From Rhyzopertha dominica (taxonomy: Eukaryota > Arthropoda > Insecta > Coleoptera > Bostrichidae): DNA of 64,000 nucleotides. The notes beneath the pieces are model-generated. The model did no database searches. It saw only the letters and a program-made list of their open reading frames with translations, and was not told the origin of the DNA. Positions 1-13,100 of the stretch are shown here, in pieces (position 1 is the stretch's first letter; each line of letters opens with the position of its first letter). The translations under genes were made by a program, and so were the position numbers. The DNA is taken from NCBI GenBank assembly GCA_025024175.1, contig QCXZ01000001.1, forward strand, positions 31,986,942 to 32,050,941, read 5' to 3'.

Positions 1-1113
1 ACATCAGACAGACAAAAGAGCTGACAACGTAGATGAAATGAGAAATGCGCTAAAAATAGAATTAGTGTATTTCAAGTCGATATTTTTATGTTTGCTATTT
101 TCTTAAATGTCAACTTGTGAAATAACTTTTTCAACTGTAGCACTGTACTGTCTATTGCAACAAGAAAACCTTACGTATAAAAACTTTTTTTGACCATATT
201 CAGGTTTAGATAGATTCATTATTGCATAGTTTTTACTACTCGCAACCCTGTGTAAACGAAATTTAAACTTAAAACTGTAAACATCTTAATAAGTCTTGCA
301 TAAACTTCTTTAAAAAGGATTTATGCACTCAGTACGTGATCCGGAACATATACAGGTCGGGCAGAATTCGAACAAAAACCTCGTGAATTATTTTGTTTGC
401 CCAGCAGTGTTCCCGTCATAGCCATACTCGACCAGAGCAATGGAGCTTTACGAACCTCCGTAGCGTATGAGTAAATCATGGCTTACATTTGGAGCTGACC
501 GTCGTATACCCCCCTCTAAAATGCATAATGCACGCCCTTGTTTGCTTTTGTTTGCCCGAGAGAAATTAATGCTCCGCCGTTCTCTGGATTAGCAAATTTC
601 ATTTCCGTTAACGTTGTGTAGGGCCTGAAAGTGGTTTAGTTAAAATCATTAGGACGCCTTTTTGTATCAAGTTTCACTTTTAGTACACATACCATTATTT
701 GACTTCTCGACAATGTTAATTTTTGTACTTAGTTCAGAATTGCTGCAAGTTTCATGCGCTGAAGTTGAATAAACGAGATGGTTTCTTTTACTGTGGCGAC
801 TGGCACTTATTAAGAGTATTTTAAGTCTAATTACATTATCTACGACCGAATAAAAATATTACAAGTTTGCGTGCAGAAGATATCTACGTTTCACATAAAT
901 TAATGGTGCTCTACGTGATTCTTGAGCAACACAAAATGTTATTCGGGTATAAAATATAAGTTTTTTTATTTAAGATGTATAAGATGACAGCAATACAAAC
1001 AATAGCAAATTTATTTTCATGGAATATACCGATTGTCAAGCGTGTATTAAATTAATTTAGAGCAAATTGATATTTATTCGTCTAAGCTTGACTCATAAAA
1101 GGTTTTGTTTCAG
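1..1113. other. No recognisable gene (probable dipeptidase intron)
   Basis: AT-rich sequence before the first visible dipeptidase exon. A polypyrimidine-like stretch and CAG precede 1114. I see no coding exon or clear transposon here. Confidence 0.5.
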
Positions 1114-4100
1114 TTTTGGGCTGCTTATGTGCCTTGCGATTCCCAATACAAGGACGCTGTCCAACTAACATTAGAACAAATAGATGTCATAAGAAGATTG
1201 ACAGAGATGTACAGCCCGCCCTTAACTCTCTGTACGTCAGCTGACGGTAAGTACAAGAGTTAAAAACCTATNAATAGAATTCAACCTTTACAGCAATAGA
1301 ATTAATTTTATCTTGTCTACAATCCTATATAATGAACACCTCATTTTCGATGCACCAGTTCTCGTAACAATATNTCGATACTCGCCCTGTATTTTCGCGT
1401 TCATTTTACCTTTTTCTTCAAAGAATTATACTCCCGAGATCATAAACAACGTTCCCGCGGGGCTGCCTAGTTATTACAATGGAAAGATCGTAATATTAGG
1501 CCCGACGAATTAAGAAGGGAATTTTGTGAAGGTGGCATACGCAGGACCGTACCGAAAAAAAACATTTATTTAGTGTTCAGACTTTTTGGGGGTGGGATGA
1601 CTTTATTTTCTTTTTACTGATAAATTTCATTTCTAACGTTTTTATACATCTGTAAGCTTTGGCAAAAATTGCAGGTTAGGCTTTGGTGCGGTAGCGATTG
1701 AATATCCATATCCAAACGAGTACTGTAATGTACAGGGTGGTCCAGTTATCGTGCTTACCCAATTGACGGCTTTATTTGAAGTTTTAGAAAAAAAATGTTT
1801 TTAAATAAAAGTTGGTTTGGTGGTGGCTACAACTTTTATTTAATTTTTTTTCTAAAACTTCAAATAAAGCCGTCAATTCGGTGAGCACGATAACCATCCT
1901 GTACATAAGATGGGTTGACACGTTAACAGGCATATAACTGAAAAATTATTGCCAGCTTTGACCGAGATTTGAACCCGGGACTTTTTGAACACTAGTCAAA
2001 CGCCAACTGAGCTAGCAAAGCCCTATTCAAAATCGAGGCCAAAGCGGGATATGTATGTACGTCAAAGTGTACTATATAAATGTGTATATACAAAATTTTA
2101 TTTCACATCGTCCTTGATTTTAAATAAAAAGGAACACTACAATATTTAACGCGTGCTTAGGCCACAGTTTTCGTTTTTGACATAAACTCATGCTATTTTA
2201 AAACGTAAATTCTAAAAGCGAAATTAATCAACACAATAATGGTGATAGTGTCAATAAAGACTAAGGGCTGGTTTCTCTTCTTGTTAAAGTTAATGTAAGC
2301 TAAAATCAGCTAGTAATCACGACAACATTTTAAATTAAAGTATGTGATTGGTTTAGATTTTAAATACAGAGTTGATTTTAGCTTAAAATAAAGAAATTAC
2401 TAAAGTGGTCTTTATTCAATAAAACTCTTTTCTTGCATCATCAACGATTAATATATACAACGTTTAGTTCATGTCATCACGTCTTTTATAGTCCGCTTAC
2501 AGTAAAGTAGTACTACAAATGTTCAAATCAAGACGGGAGATATGCTTTGACAGCTTCTTGAATACAACCTGTAACTGCAAGGCCATAATATAAGAAATGT
2601 GATCCATCTTCAACTACGGCAAAACCGTTTTATAACAATTAGCTATTCTTGTAGTAACATGTGAAACCATTCTACGTAACCAAAAAACCCTACTTGGATA
2701 ACGTACTAATTCTTTGACATTTTGTAGTCTCTCACAGGAATATAATAAAGTTAATTAGTTAGGTCTTGTACTGGAACCGATATTTTTCTCCTAGTCGTCA
2801 AAATTATATTAGTTACAGTAAATATTCAATGCCTTCTGTATTCGATTATTGCAATATTGTGCCTAAAGAGTACGTGTCCCAATAGTTTAGCGCATGCCTA
2901 ATTCATATCATAAAGCTGGCGCTAGACACCACTAAATATAATAATATGTATAATAAATGTGATATGTTGTTTTTATTAGGTATCCGGCAGATGGGGGCAA
3001 TAATAAGCAAGGCAAGTGATGCTAATGTTTATATTTCGGACCTTAAATTAGTGGCCCTTCTTCAGAACAACTGAAGGACAAAGAAAAACCAGTATGATAA
3101 CAACATTCATAAATAACAATACAGAACTTACAGCAAAAAGCCAGTAAAAAGATGCACAATAGTTCTCAATCATCGGGCAGGATATTACTTTTTAACATTG
3201 AAGACAAGGGAGCAAACATGCCTCGTCACCAACACCATGTAAATAAAGAAGTGGCACATCTAAAAACCACACAAAACTTCCAAAAAAACACGATCAGTAG
3301 AGGTAGATAAAATTTGTCAGGCGTCAAAAACTGAAATGGCAGAAAAATGACAAAAATTGACGAAAGAATAAATAAAGTTCACAAAAAACAGACAAGACAA
3401 ACCTTTTGGAATGCGCCTGTGGTCATAAGTGTGAGTCCAAATGAAATAGATAATTATAGATGTTACTTAAATTATTGACATCTGTTCTTTTATTAACGGT
3501 GTCTTTCCGAACATAGATATGACTCATCTCCATAAAAGTCTTTTTTTGTAATTATTGTCTTTTGCTAGAATCATTACTACGTTTATTCAAAATCCTTTTA
3601 GTTAATGGTTATCCTAAAATTTTCCTTAAAAATCTTATTTTTAGTACAGAATTTCGAACGGTTAACAAAAATAATCCGCCTCACCTTGAATCAAATGAGG
3701 CTCAACCGGTTTTCGCATCTTTTCCTTTCGTGTCTTCTTTGACTCATAAAATAAAAAAAAATTTCAAAACGGTTGATCATATAAACATAGCGTGTTACAA
3801 TCTTAAAACTAACTTTTCCCTTTTTACAAAATTAAAAGATAGGATAAATATTTTCGAGCTTCATAATATTGTTTACCTCATAGGTTGCACAGACTGCCAA
3901 AAAGTATATGTTGGCCAGACTAAACAATCGCTTAAACAAAGAATTACTTTGCATAGAAGTGATATTAAGCTTAGACCTGAAAGATGTGCTCTATCTCAAC
4001 ATGTTGCAAATTTAGGACACTCTTTTGATTTTAGTAATCCAAAAATTCTAGCAAAAGAAAATAATTACAAAAAAGACTTTTTATGGAGATGAGTCATATC

Positions 4101-7100
4101 TATGTTCGGAAAGACACCATTAATAAAAGAACAGATGTCAATAATTTAAGTAACATCTATAATTATCTATTTCATTTGGACTCACACTTATGACCACAAG
4201 CGCATTCCAAAAGGCTTGTCTTGTCTGTTTTTTGTGAACTTGATTTATTCTTTCGTCAATTTTTGTTTTTCTGCCATTTCAGTTTTTGACGCCTGACAAA
4301 TTTTATCTACCTCTACTGATCGTGTTTTTTGGAAGTTTTGTGTGGTTTTTAGATGTGCCACTCCTTTATTTACATGGTGTTGGTGACGAGGCATGTTTGC
4401 TCCCTTATCTTCAATGTTAAAAAGTAATATCCTGCCCGATGATTGAGAACTATTGTGCATCTTTTTACTGGCTTTTTGCTGTAAGTTCTGTATTGTTATT
4501 TATGAATGTTGTTATCATACTGGTTTTTCTTTGTCCTTCAGTTGTTCTGAAGAAGGGCCACTAATTTAAGGTCCGAAATATAAACATTAGCATCACTTGC
4601 CTTGCTTATTATTGCCCCCATCTGCCGGATACCTAATAAAAACAACATATCATATCTATTTCTACCGGCGAGTACCTCATAAAGTTATTGTTATAATAAA
4701 TGTATAATTGTCAAAGTACATACACATATACTACACCACCTTGACAACTGTAATATTATTATGATGTGAAAAAACCCGCTTCTGTCTGATTAGGCAACCT
4801 GACAGACGCTCGCGGGGTTGCCTAAGGTCATGTTCTGGTATTTTCTCTAACCTTCCATGCTAGACAGGGAGATGGCTCTGGAAACATTCGAGCATATTCG
4901 ATCATATATATAATATGCATGACAAAAACCACAAAAGGGCAATTTGATTTGAATAAAGGTGGAGTAAGCGAATAAGGCAACTCGAGTATTTTAAAGTGTT
5001 TTAGAGATACCGTAGTGTTATTTTGAATAGCGGTTAATCGAATTACTAGTGTGTCGAACTAGTAGTGTTATAATTTAGTGTATTTTAGTGCTTAGTGTGA
5101 GTAAAGGAAGTTAGGTTAAGAATGCGCATTTTTTCGACTGGTGTCGAGAAATGGATTGTGCTTTATGGCGTGTTGTTGTTTAACAAGCCGGAAATTCGAC
5201 TAGAGGGTGTTAATCAAATAATCCGTACGGATTTGCGTTACCGGTAAGAACTGAAAGCAGTAACGTTATACCACCGCCGAAGATAGCCAGAGGTCGTTTG
5301 ATACCTACAAGCTGCAGTAGAGGCGATTGGTGAGCGAGCAAGTGAAACGATCGAGAGAAAACTACAAATTTGGTAAATAATTTACCACAAGCTGTTTCGA
5401 ACCAGAGAAATACAGCTATATACTTTTAATTTTCTTTCTACGTTTTAATTATCGGTGCACTATTTTTATTAAATAAAACTGTTATGGGACCGGCCCTGAT
5501 AGCAGTACAGTGCTCCCTGGCTTCCATATTTAACGTGTGATGGGGTAGAAAGGTGGGACGAAGAATGGTGGAGTTAATTTATTAGCCTTTGTCCGGGGCG
5601 CAAAATTTGTTTTGCAAAGTAAACCTTTAATTAATATGACTTTGGATGATGTTACGTTAACTCAATTACCTGGAGGATTTTCTCGGTGAAAAATTACCGG
5701 TGGAAAATAAGCTGTCGATCAAGCGGTTTGCAATTAAAAACGATGGTAAAAGGTTTAAGCGATACGCTTTATGCGAGGCTTTATGTAAGTTAACGACGAA
5801 GTTCCGTGAACTAAAATCAAAAAGAGATCTGCCTGGGGTAAATAATGGTTGTAATAATATTAAATTGGATAGAAACATTGTTTTAGCACAAATAATGCCT
5901 GAATGTGGCAAAAACAAAAATCAGAACTACTTTTACAATTTATGATTCTAAATCAAGGATTCATACCTATTCTATGAAATATTATGTAGGTGCTTAAAAA
6001 GGAGTGATTTGGGCAGAACGACTCTAGCTTTAAAAAAGAAGCTACTGGGAATATGGTGTTTTCACTATTACTGGAACGATCCCAAATAAGTAGGAAAAAT
6101 CTTGCATCGAAAAATCAAAAGTGACGCTAAAGATAAGGTTTTTGTCAACATTTTTTATGAATCATCGAAGAACTGCAAAACAATATTTTTTGCCATAGTA
6201 GACCCAGAACATTTTAAGTGGAATTTAATTATAATAAAGATTCCAGTGTATATTTAATCAGTGATAAAAAAATATAAAACTAATGTTTCGATTACTTCCG
6301 TGATATTTATTAAAGACATGGCAATTTATGATTTTTCCTAAATAAGGTTTCAAATATTTGGCACAAAATTTGCTGATTTGTCACAAGGACTGTCGTTCGT
6401 ATTGACTGTAGGTCTTGGAGAAACATGAGCTACGGATTTATGTTTTCAGAAAAAAAAGCACTAACTCCAATTACAGTCTCACGCACCATTTTATATTTTA
6501 TATATATTAAATTCGTCAACATAGACAATTTGAAAAGCGAATTTCAAAAAACGATCCATGAAAGGCCAGTTCCAAGATTTAAGCCAAAATAGCGAATGCA
6601 AACATTTCTTGCTGAACTATATTACAAAGATGAGCGTAGCAGCAGACAAGCCGAAACACCATTAATTACACCTAAAAATAAAGCTGCTAAACTAAAATAA
6701 AGAGGTTCTTTTTAGCAACGAATCGTGTTACAATACTTTTAATTCAATTGACATGAAATAAGTTACAAGATTTGTAAATCATCGTTTCAGTTACAAACTT
6801 TTAATACTAACAATAAAGCACGGTAAAGGTATATTATCGACGATAAAATGGTCAGGCTATTATACAAAGGATATATTATGAAAGGTATGAATAATGTGGC
6901 AGAATAATATTAGAGCTTTATATTTCCCTTCTCATCTCTCGACTTCCGACTTAAATCAACCCCGTAGAAAACCCATGGGAACAAGTGAAAAGACAAACAC
7001 AAACCATATTATTTTGCAACAAACAAGTTTTGATTAATGAAATTAGTCAAGTCCATGGTCACAAAATGTGCTAAAGTTATAGCCAATAATGGGTTTAATT

Positions 7101-10100
7101 TTTATTATTTCTCTGTAGTTTTTAGTTATTAAATAATTTACTTTTACTCTTAGTTTCAAAGCATTGGTTTTTACTATTGTAGTATTACAGATACGCATTC
7201 AACAAAAAGATAATAAAGTTATAAAGGACATGGAAAGTTCTTAATTTTTGCTGCTTTATGATTTTTAAATTTGTTGCAATACAACTAACTGACTTACTTC
7301 TAACCAACAACAACAACCATTGTAGAAATTGTCGGTAAAAATTCATAAATTTCTGTATTAATAACACTCGAACTAAGTAAGAGAATACAAATGTTTGACA
7401 GATTTCGACGACACTGGAGACTGTCAATAAAAAGAATATTAGTGCTCAAATAACCGACTGAATACAATTCTCACCTGAAATATTTCTTCAACTGTTTCGT
7501 AGAAACACGCTTTCGCGAAGCAAACTTTTTGCATCGATCACTTCAAGTTCCTTTATATTGTTATGTTCAGAAAGTCAAAATGTGATTTATGACTTTGCCC
7601 ATAGTCAATACATCTAAATAGGTCAAAAACTCAACTATTTAAACTCATTATTAGAACTTACAGCTTTTTATATGTATTTTGTTTTTCTCGTAAGCTTATT
7701 AAAACTCACCGAAATCGGTCGACACCCATCCCCATAACAATGCTTGCTGCAACAATAATTCTACGTTATAACAGGTTATGCAATTTGTGGCATTATGCAT
7801 ATGTCATTTAAAACAAAACGACAAATGTACCACTGTTCACGCATAGATATGTAAAACTTTACACGTACATAATGTTTACGAACAAACCCAGTTTGCAGCA
7901 TATCGATACGCTTCTACAAATATACACAATGTGCATTAAATTGACCACGTTTCATTGATATGTTGTACCAAATTGTACATCGAGTCGTACAATATGAGCC
8001 AGTTAACTGAATAACATGTTTCCACTTGTCCTGTAAATAAGCACAGCTTTAACAGTGAATTCTATAGTTTCAGTTTTAATCGGCAGAACCGCAGAATACA
8101 ATTATATAACACTAAACGTTAATATTGTAGATGCTGGTAAAGCTACTAAATTACAAGCAGAGTGTAACAGTAAACAACGCACAGCGGAACAGCTGTGTTT
8201 ATTTTTTTATACTAAATAGAATAAGTTTTGTAAACCCGCTTCAATAATAAATAATATTTTTTAATGTAGCGTCTAAGTGGTTTTTGCACTATTATCTGAT
8301 AAAAAAAACTCTCTTACATTTTAAACTCGTAAGATATGCAGCCTTTAAGAAACAAAGCAAGGTATCCGCCCAAAAAACTGAAAAGTGTCACTGGACCGGT
8401 GAAATTATGTTAACGGTGTTTTGGGTCTAGCTATAAACGCAGAAACGCTTACTGAAAACGAAGGTACGCGAAGATTCGCTCCACGATAAGGTTATAATGT
8501 ACGGCCAACATACGACAAATTTTACGATGACATTGTTATCACCAGTGGGCTGGGAAATCATGTGCCATCCTCCATGTAGTTAAGATTTTCCTAGTGATTT
8601 CCACCTTTTAGGAACCCTCAAACAGTATCTGGATAGACGTAAATTAGCAAGAGACGATCAGTAGCTGCTGAGTCAGGATGTATCTTTTTATACAGCAGGC
8701 ATATAAGCTTTGCCAGCAAGTTGAAATAAATGTGTTTCAGATAATGGTGAATACTTTGACAAGCATTAATAGTTTCGATGAACTCCGTTTTCCTAAACAT
8801 AAAAGAGGAATGTAGAACCGCAGTCGTCTCAAGAACAACCCCATAAAAAGATAGATTATGCAAAACTCAGGAAATATATACCAGCAGTGATGTTAACACT
8901 CTACTAAATAAAATAGAACACCAAAAGCATGCTTTCTAGTATCAAAGCAACAAAGTAGTCTGAAGGAAACCATGGATTACTCCAGCTTTACGTCACAAAC
9001 TGGTGCATTGCATGAACTAACGTAATTGAGTATTTGCCATGTGTTTATATTTTATTAAATTGCATATTAATAGGTAGCATCTAATCTACAAAACAGCTGT
9101 GACAGCTTATAAATTAGAAAAAATGTATCGTAAAGTGTATTTTTAATATTAAAAATGTGAATATTTAAAGGGACCGCCAAAACGCGAACATATTGGCCAT
9201 GACGTCTGGTCTCTTGTAAATGGCCGCATGTTTACATCACGCGTCAGCCTCAGCCCGTCAATTTATCAGTGTGTTTTTCCGTTCATTTTGTGACAAGCGA
9301 ATTAAAATACGCCTGGAAAATGTGAAATACTTATGACTTATGACTTCTGAAGGCATATTCATATGGATCTGTGTACAGCGATGAGCGGTTCAACGCGGCG
9401 AAGATGAGGAACGTAAAAGCAACAGCATAAGTGAACTTTTTATCAAATTAACGTAGCACTGATAATGTGATCACAGTGGGTTGTTGGAAACATACTATTT
9501 GTAAACATAAAAATGTAAGAATCAAAAATGTACCCTAAACTTGACATTTATTTTAGAGGTTAGAATAAATATAAATTGCATTTATTTTTGGGGCTCTTGT
9601 GGCTCGTTTCCGGTCTGGCTAACATTCGAACATTTGGGGAACAACGTCGTTCTTTATTATTACATTTCACTCTATCAACTTAAAACGCATATAATTTTAT
9701 ATCCTCTTCAAGCTATAACAAAATGGAAACTGAATGGTAAACAGTTATAACTCCAAAAAGAATAATAAAACTTACAGTAAGAATTAAGATGATTTTCACA
9801 AAAGAAAAACAAACTGCGATTTCGGCATATTACGTCTAGGGGCCTTAAACAACTTTTTCATAGGTTGATAATCTCGAGGAACGGTTACAAAAATTTTGTT
9901 AGCTGTACTGACTGAAGTACTTTTATAACCATGTACAAAACAACACTTGTTTTGTTTTCCATACATAATAGATGCTTGTAAAACTACACAAATCACTTTT
10001 TGGTGCAACCTCTTACACTGTCCTTTCAATTAACACCACACAAAAGCTTTTCCAATACAATAATGATACTACACCATTAAACAGCACGCTCCTCGGTAAT

Positions 10101-13100
10101 GTTTACATGACACTTGGCGTCACGAGTAGAATAACCTTGGATAGAAGCGTTTTGGCGGTGACTCCTAAGATTCGAATTTTAGACCTGAAATTCTCTACCT
10201 ACAAATATGTGCGATATATATGCACTTCAAGATTCATTTTACGTAATTTTCAAAAAAAAAGTGATAATACCCAATTGTGACGGGGCGAGTTACGGAGTTG
10301 TCAAAGGAAACGCTAACTGTGTTGTACAACATATACTTATTGACTACACCACGTATTCAATATCGACTCCGCCTTAATTCGCAGTCGGTACTTACTTATA
10401 TAGATAAAAGTACTGTGTCAGCTGTTGCTAATGCACTACATCTCCCTTTCCTAAGAAGAATGAGCTATATACATATTTCATAAAGTAAATATTCAAAGAA
10501 CACAATAATAACTACAAATAAAGTAAAACTGAAATACAACACTTATATGCAATTTACATACAGATATANTAATGATAAGGAACCTAATTAATTCCTAACC
10601 TACCGTACCGCTAACTGCAACTCGCGGCGCACACGGTGTTCTATTTCACTTATTCGCGATGCGTACAACACTTTTAACCGCACTAACAGTTGAACAGATG
10701 AATAGTACACTTACATATATTCGATTATTGATTATAACTTCTTAGCCTGTTTTTATGAACTTGAAAAGTCTGACCTAAAGCATTTCGAAGTACACAATTA
10801 ACATCTTTATCGCTAATCACTTCGCAAGGACCGTAGTACCATGGATTTAACTTACTACATGTTTCGTTAGTAACTATTACTAAATCTCCTGGCTTAAGGG
10901 TAATCTAAGCAGCCTGTGTGTCATATTCTATCTTTCGATGTTGCTTAGCATCTTGTAAATACTTACGAACTCTGTTGTGAGTTATTTGTAACCGGTAGCG
11001 AAATTCTTTGTCATAAGCTTCGATATTGTACGTACAGCGGATCTATTTTTGCGCCTGTCAGCATTCCTGGTAGTACTACTTTTTTCGCGAAGATTAATTC
11101 GATAACAGCTAGTAGTATTGTAGCAAAATGCATAATATTTAAGCCAATTGTTTTTTGTTTCATCGATATACATTCTAAGGTACTCATTTAGTACTCTATA
11201 TGATTGCGTTCACATGCACCAATGCTTTGGCTATGATAACCTGCAGACGTTTTATAACTGATATTTAGCATGTTAGTTAAATTATGAAACAACCTATTTT
11301 TGTATTCCTTTCCCATATCAGTACGAATTTCTTTCATGGGACCGTATACTAGAATGAAATTTTCGATAATTGCTTGCGCTATGGTTTTAGCGTCTTTAGT
11401 TGCTACGGGTACGACGACTAGGTATCTAGTAAGTTCGCATTGTATTGTAAGTGCATAAATGTTACTTTGATTTGATGTTGGTAGGGGCCCTATGGTATCT
11501 AAGCAGACAATATCAAACGCGGCTTGAGGTGTTGGAGTAATTACTAAAGGTTCTGGCTGTCGAACTTTAACTTTATTTATTTGGCATTGATGGCATTTTT
11601 TTAATATAATTCGCGACGTCTCGCAACATATTTCGCAATCGATAGACTGCTTCGAGCTTTCTAAGAAGTCTTTCTTGTCCTCAGTGTCCACCTTTAAGAG
11701 AATAATAATGATATTTTTGTATCGGTTCGAGTTTTTCATTGTTTTCCGTAATTAATTTTGGTACCTTAAATAATATTATACATAAGCGCTTTAATAATTT
11801 TTCTCCTACTTGCTTTAATATATTTGGCGTGCACACCGTAAATATTTGGTCGTTCATTTTTAGACATTTATTTATTTTACATTAATATGCAAAAGCATCC
11901 AGCTGAAACAGTGTTTGTTCTAAAATAAGTATAACATTGTTTACGATTATATTCCTAGCTCTTATTTTACTTTTATGCCTAAATAACATCCTAAGACCAG
12001 TAGGCTTTACTTGAAATTCTAACAATGTCAATATTTTTAAGTTATCAGGAGATTCGTATATTTTTAGTTCATTATCATTCATCGTTGAATTACGTCTTTA
12101 TTATTTGAGTTTAAAGGAGGTATGTTTCCTGTCTTTGTCATAGAACGGGCTACAGCAAGGATTTGAGAAACGTTATTGCGTACTTCTCGTAACTCTTTAA
12201 TATATACTTACTCTCGATAGTGCGTCGGCTACTACATTTTGCTCACCTTTAACCTACTCTATCTCTAAATCAAATTCCTCTAGGTCTAGACGCATTCTAG
12301 TTAATTTTGAAGATGGGGTTTTCATTGCAAATAAATAAATTAATGGTTTGTGGTCTGATTTAACTAAAAACTTTTGTCCGTATAAATATGACTCAAAATA
12401 GTTAATTGGCCAATATATTGTAGCCAATTCTTTTTCAATAGTAGATTTGTTTGACTCTTCCTTAGTGAATGTACGAGAGGCATGCGCTATCGGTAGTTCA
12501 ATATTGTCAAAATTTTGGGCTAAAACTGCGCCACAAGCGTGTTTTGAAGCATCCGTGGTTAAGATAAATTGCTTTGTGTAGTCAGGGTACTGCAAGATTG
12601 GAGGGGTAATTAATGTATTTTTTAGCTTCTTCAACGAACCTGAAGATTCGGGAGATCATACAAATTTAACGTTCATCTTTGTCAGCTGGTTTAATGGGTA
12701 TGGATATATAAATATTTTGTTCTTTACTAAAATAAGCCGAGATACTGAGATATTTTATAGATATATCGATTAAGATACACTATGTACGAGCCCAGGCTAA
12801 TAATAGTTCGGCCGTCTGACATTTTCAGTTACATGCTTTAAAAAGTTCTGATACCAACACAAGCTGTGACAAATTGCTGCAAAACTGTATATACTATATT
12901 AAAACACAGACCTTGAACTTACAAAAGCAAATTTCATTTACGTGAGCGGCAATAATTACAGAACCAAAAATGTAATTCAACTAACGGGTCATAATAGTTC
13001 GGTCATGTCAACTGACGGGTCATAATAGTTCGGCCACGTCAACTGACGGGTCATAAAAGTTCGGCCATGCATCCCATTGGCCATGGAAACACGAGGAGGC

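Larger units (their letters stand above)
2961..4652 (+). mobile_element. Penelope-like element, RT-less, with inverted terminal arms
   Basis: Arms of roughly 590 bp (about 2961-3556 and 4061-4652) are reverse complements of one another with few mismatches. Between and overlapping them lies a GIY-YIG endonuclease reading frame, but no reverse transcriptase. The left arm is the inverted copy of the element's own 3' region, a known Penelope architecture (inverted pseudo-LTR). The arms carry a hammerhead-like core, at 4547-4578 on + and 3034-3065 on -. It lies in dipeptidase intron 1. The boundaries are where arm similarity stops; I saw no clear target duplication. Confidence 0.8.
10735..12670 (-). 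mobile_element. Ty3/gypsy retrotransposon pol remnant (RNase H, integrase, C-terminal domain)
   Basis: Three pol pieces lie in order on the minus strand: RNase H (12254-12634), integrase (11188-11739) and an integrase C-terminal domain (about 10735-10905: [29 protein letters not shown]). Frameshifts and stops separate them; a TGA at about 12658 interrupts the frame before RNase H. No RT, protease or LTR is recognisable, and the upstream end stops about 120 bp short of the Minos-like element. Old, inactive copy. Confidence 0.8.

Noticed and set aside
1313..1513. 66-codon ORF just after the first visible dipeptidase exon
   Set aside because: No homology signal and no splice-site support; contains an N. 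Probably chance.
1955..2027. A working tRNA gene
   Set aside because: A and B boxes are good but the D arm and anticodon arm do not fold properly.
4245..4460. 71-codon minus-strand ORF, with a near-identical sequence at about 3150-3372 on +
   Set aside because: It is the same Penelope arm seen on the other strand; the + copy has frame breaks, and no protein family is evident. Treated as untranslated arm sequence.
12979..13070. CRISPR-like array of three ~32-base repeats
   Set aside because: The repeats are directly adjacent, lie in the TIR of a Tc1 element, and the genome is eukaryotic.
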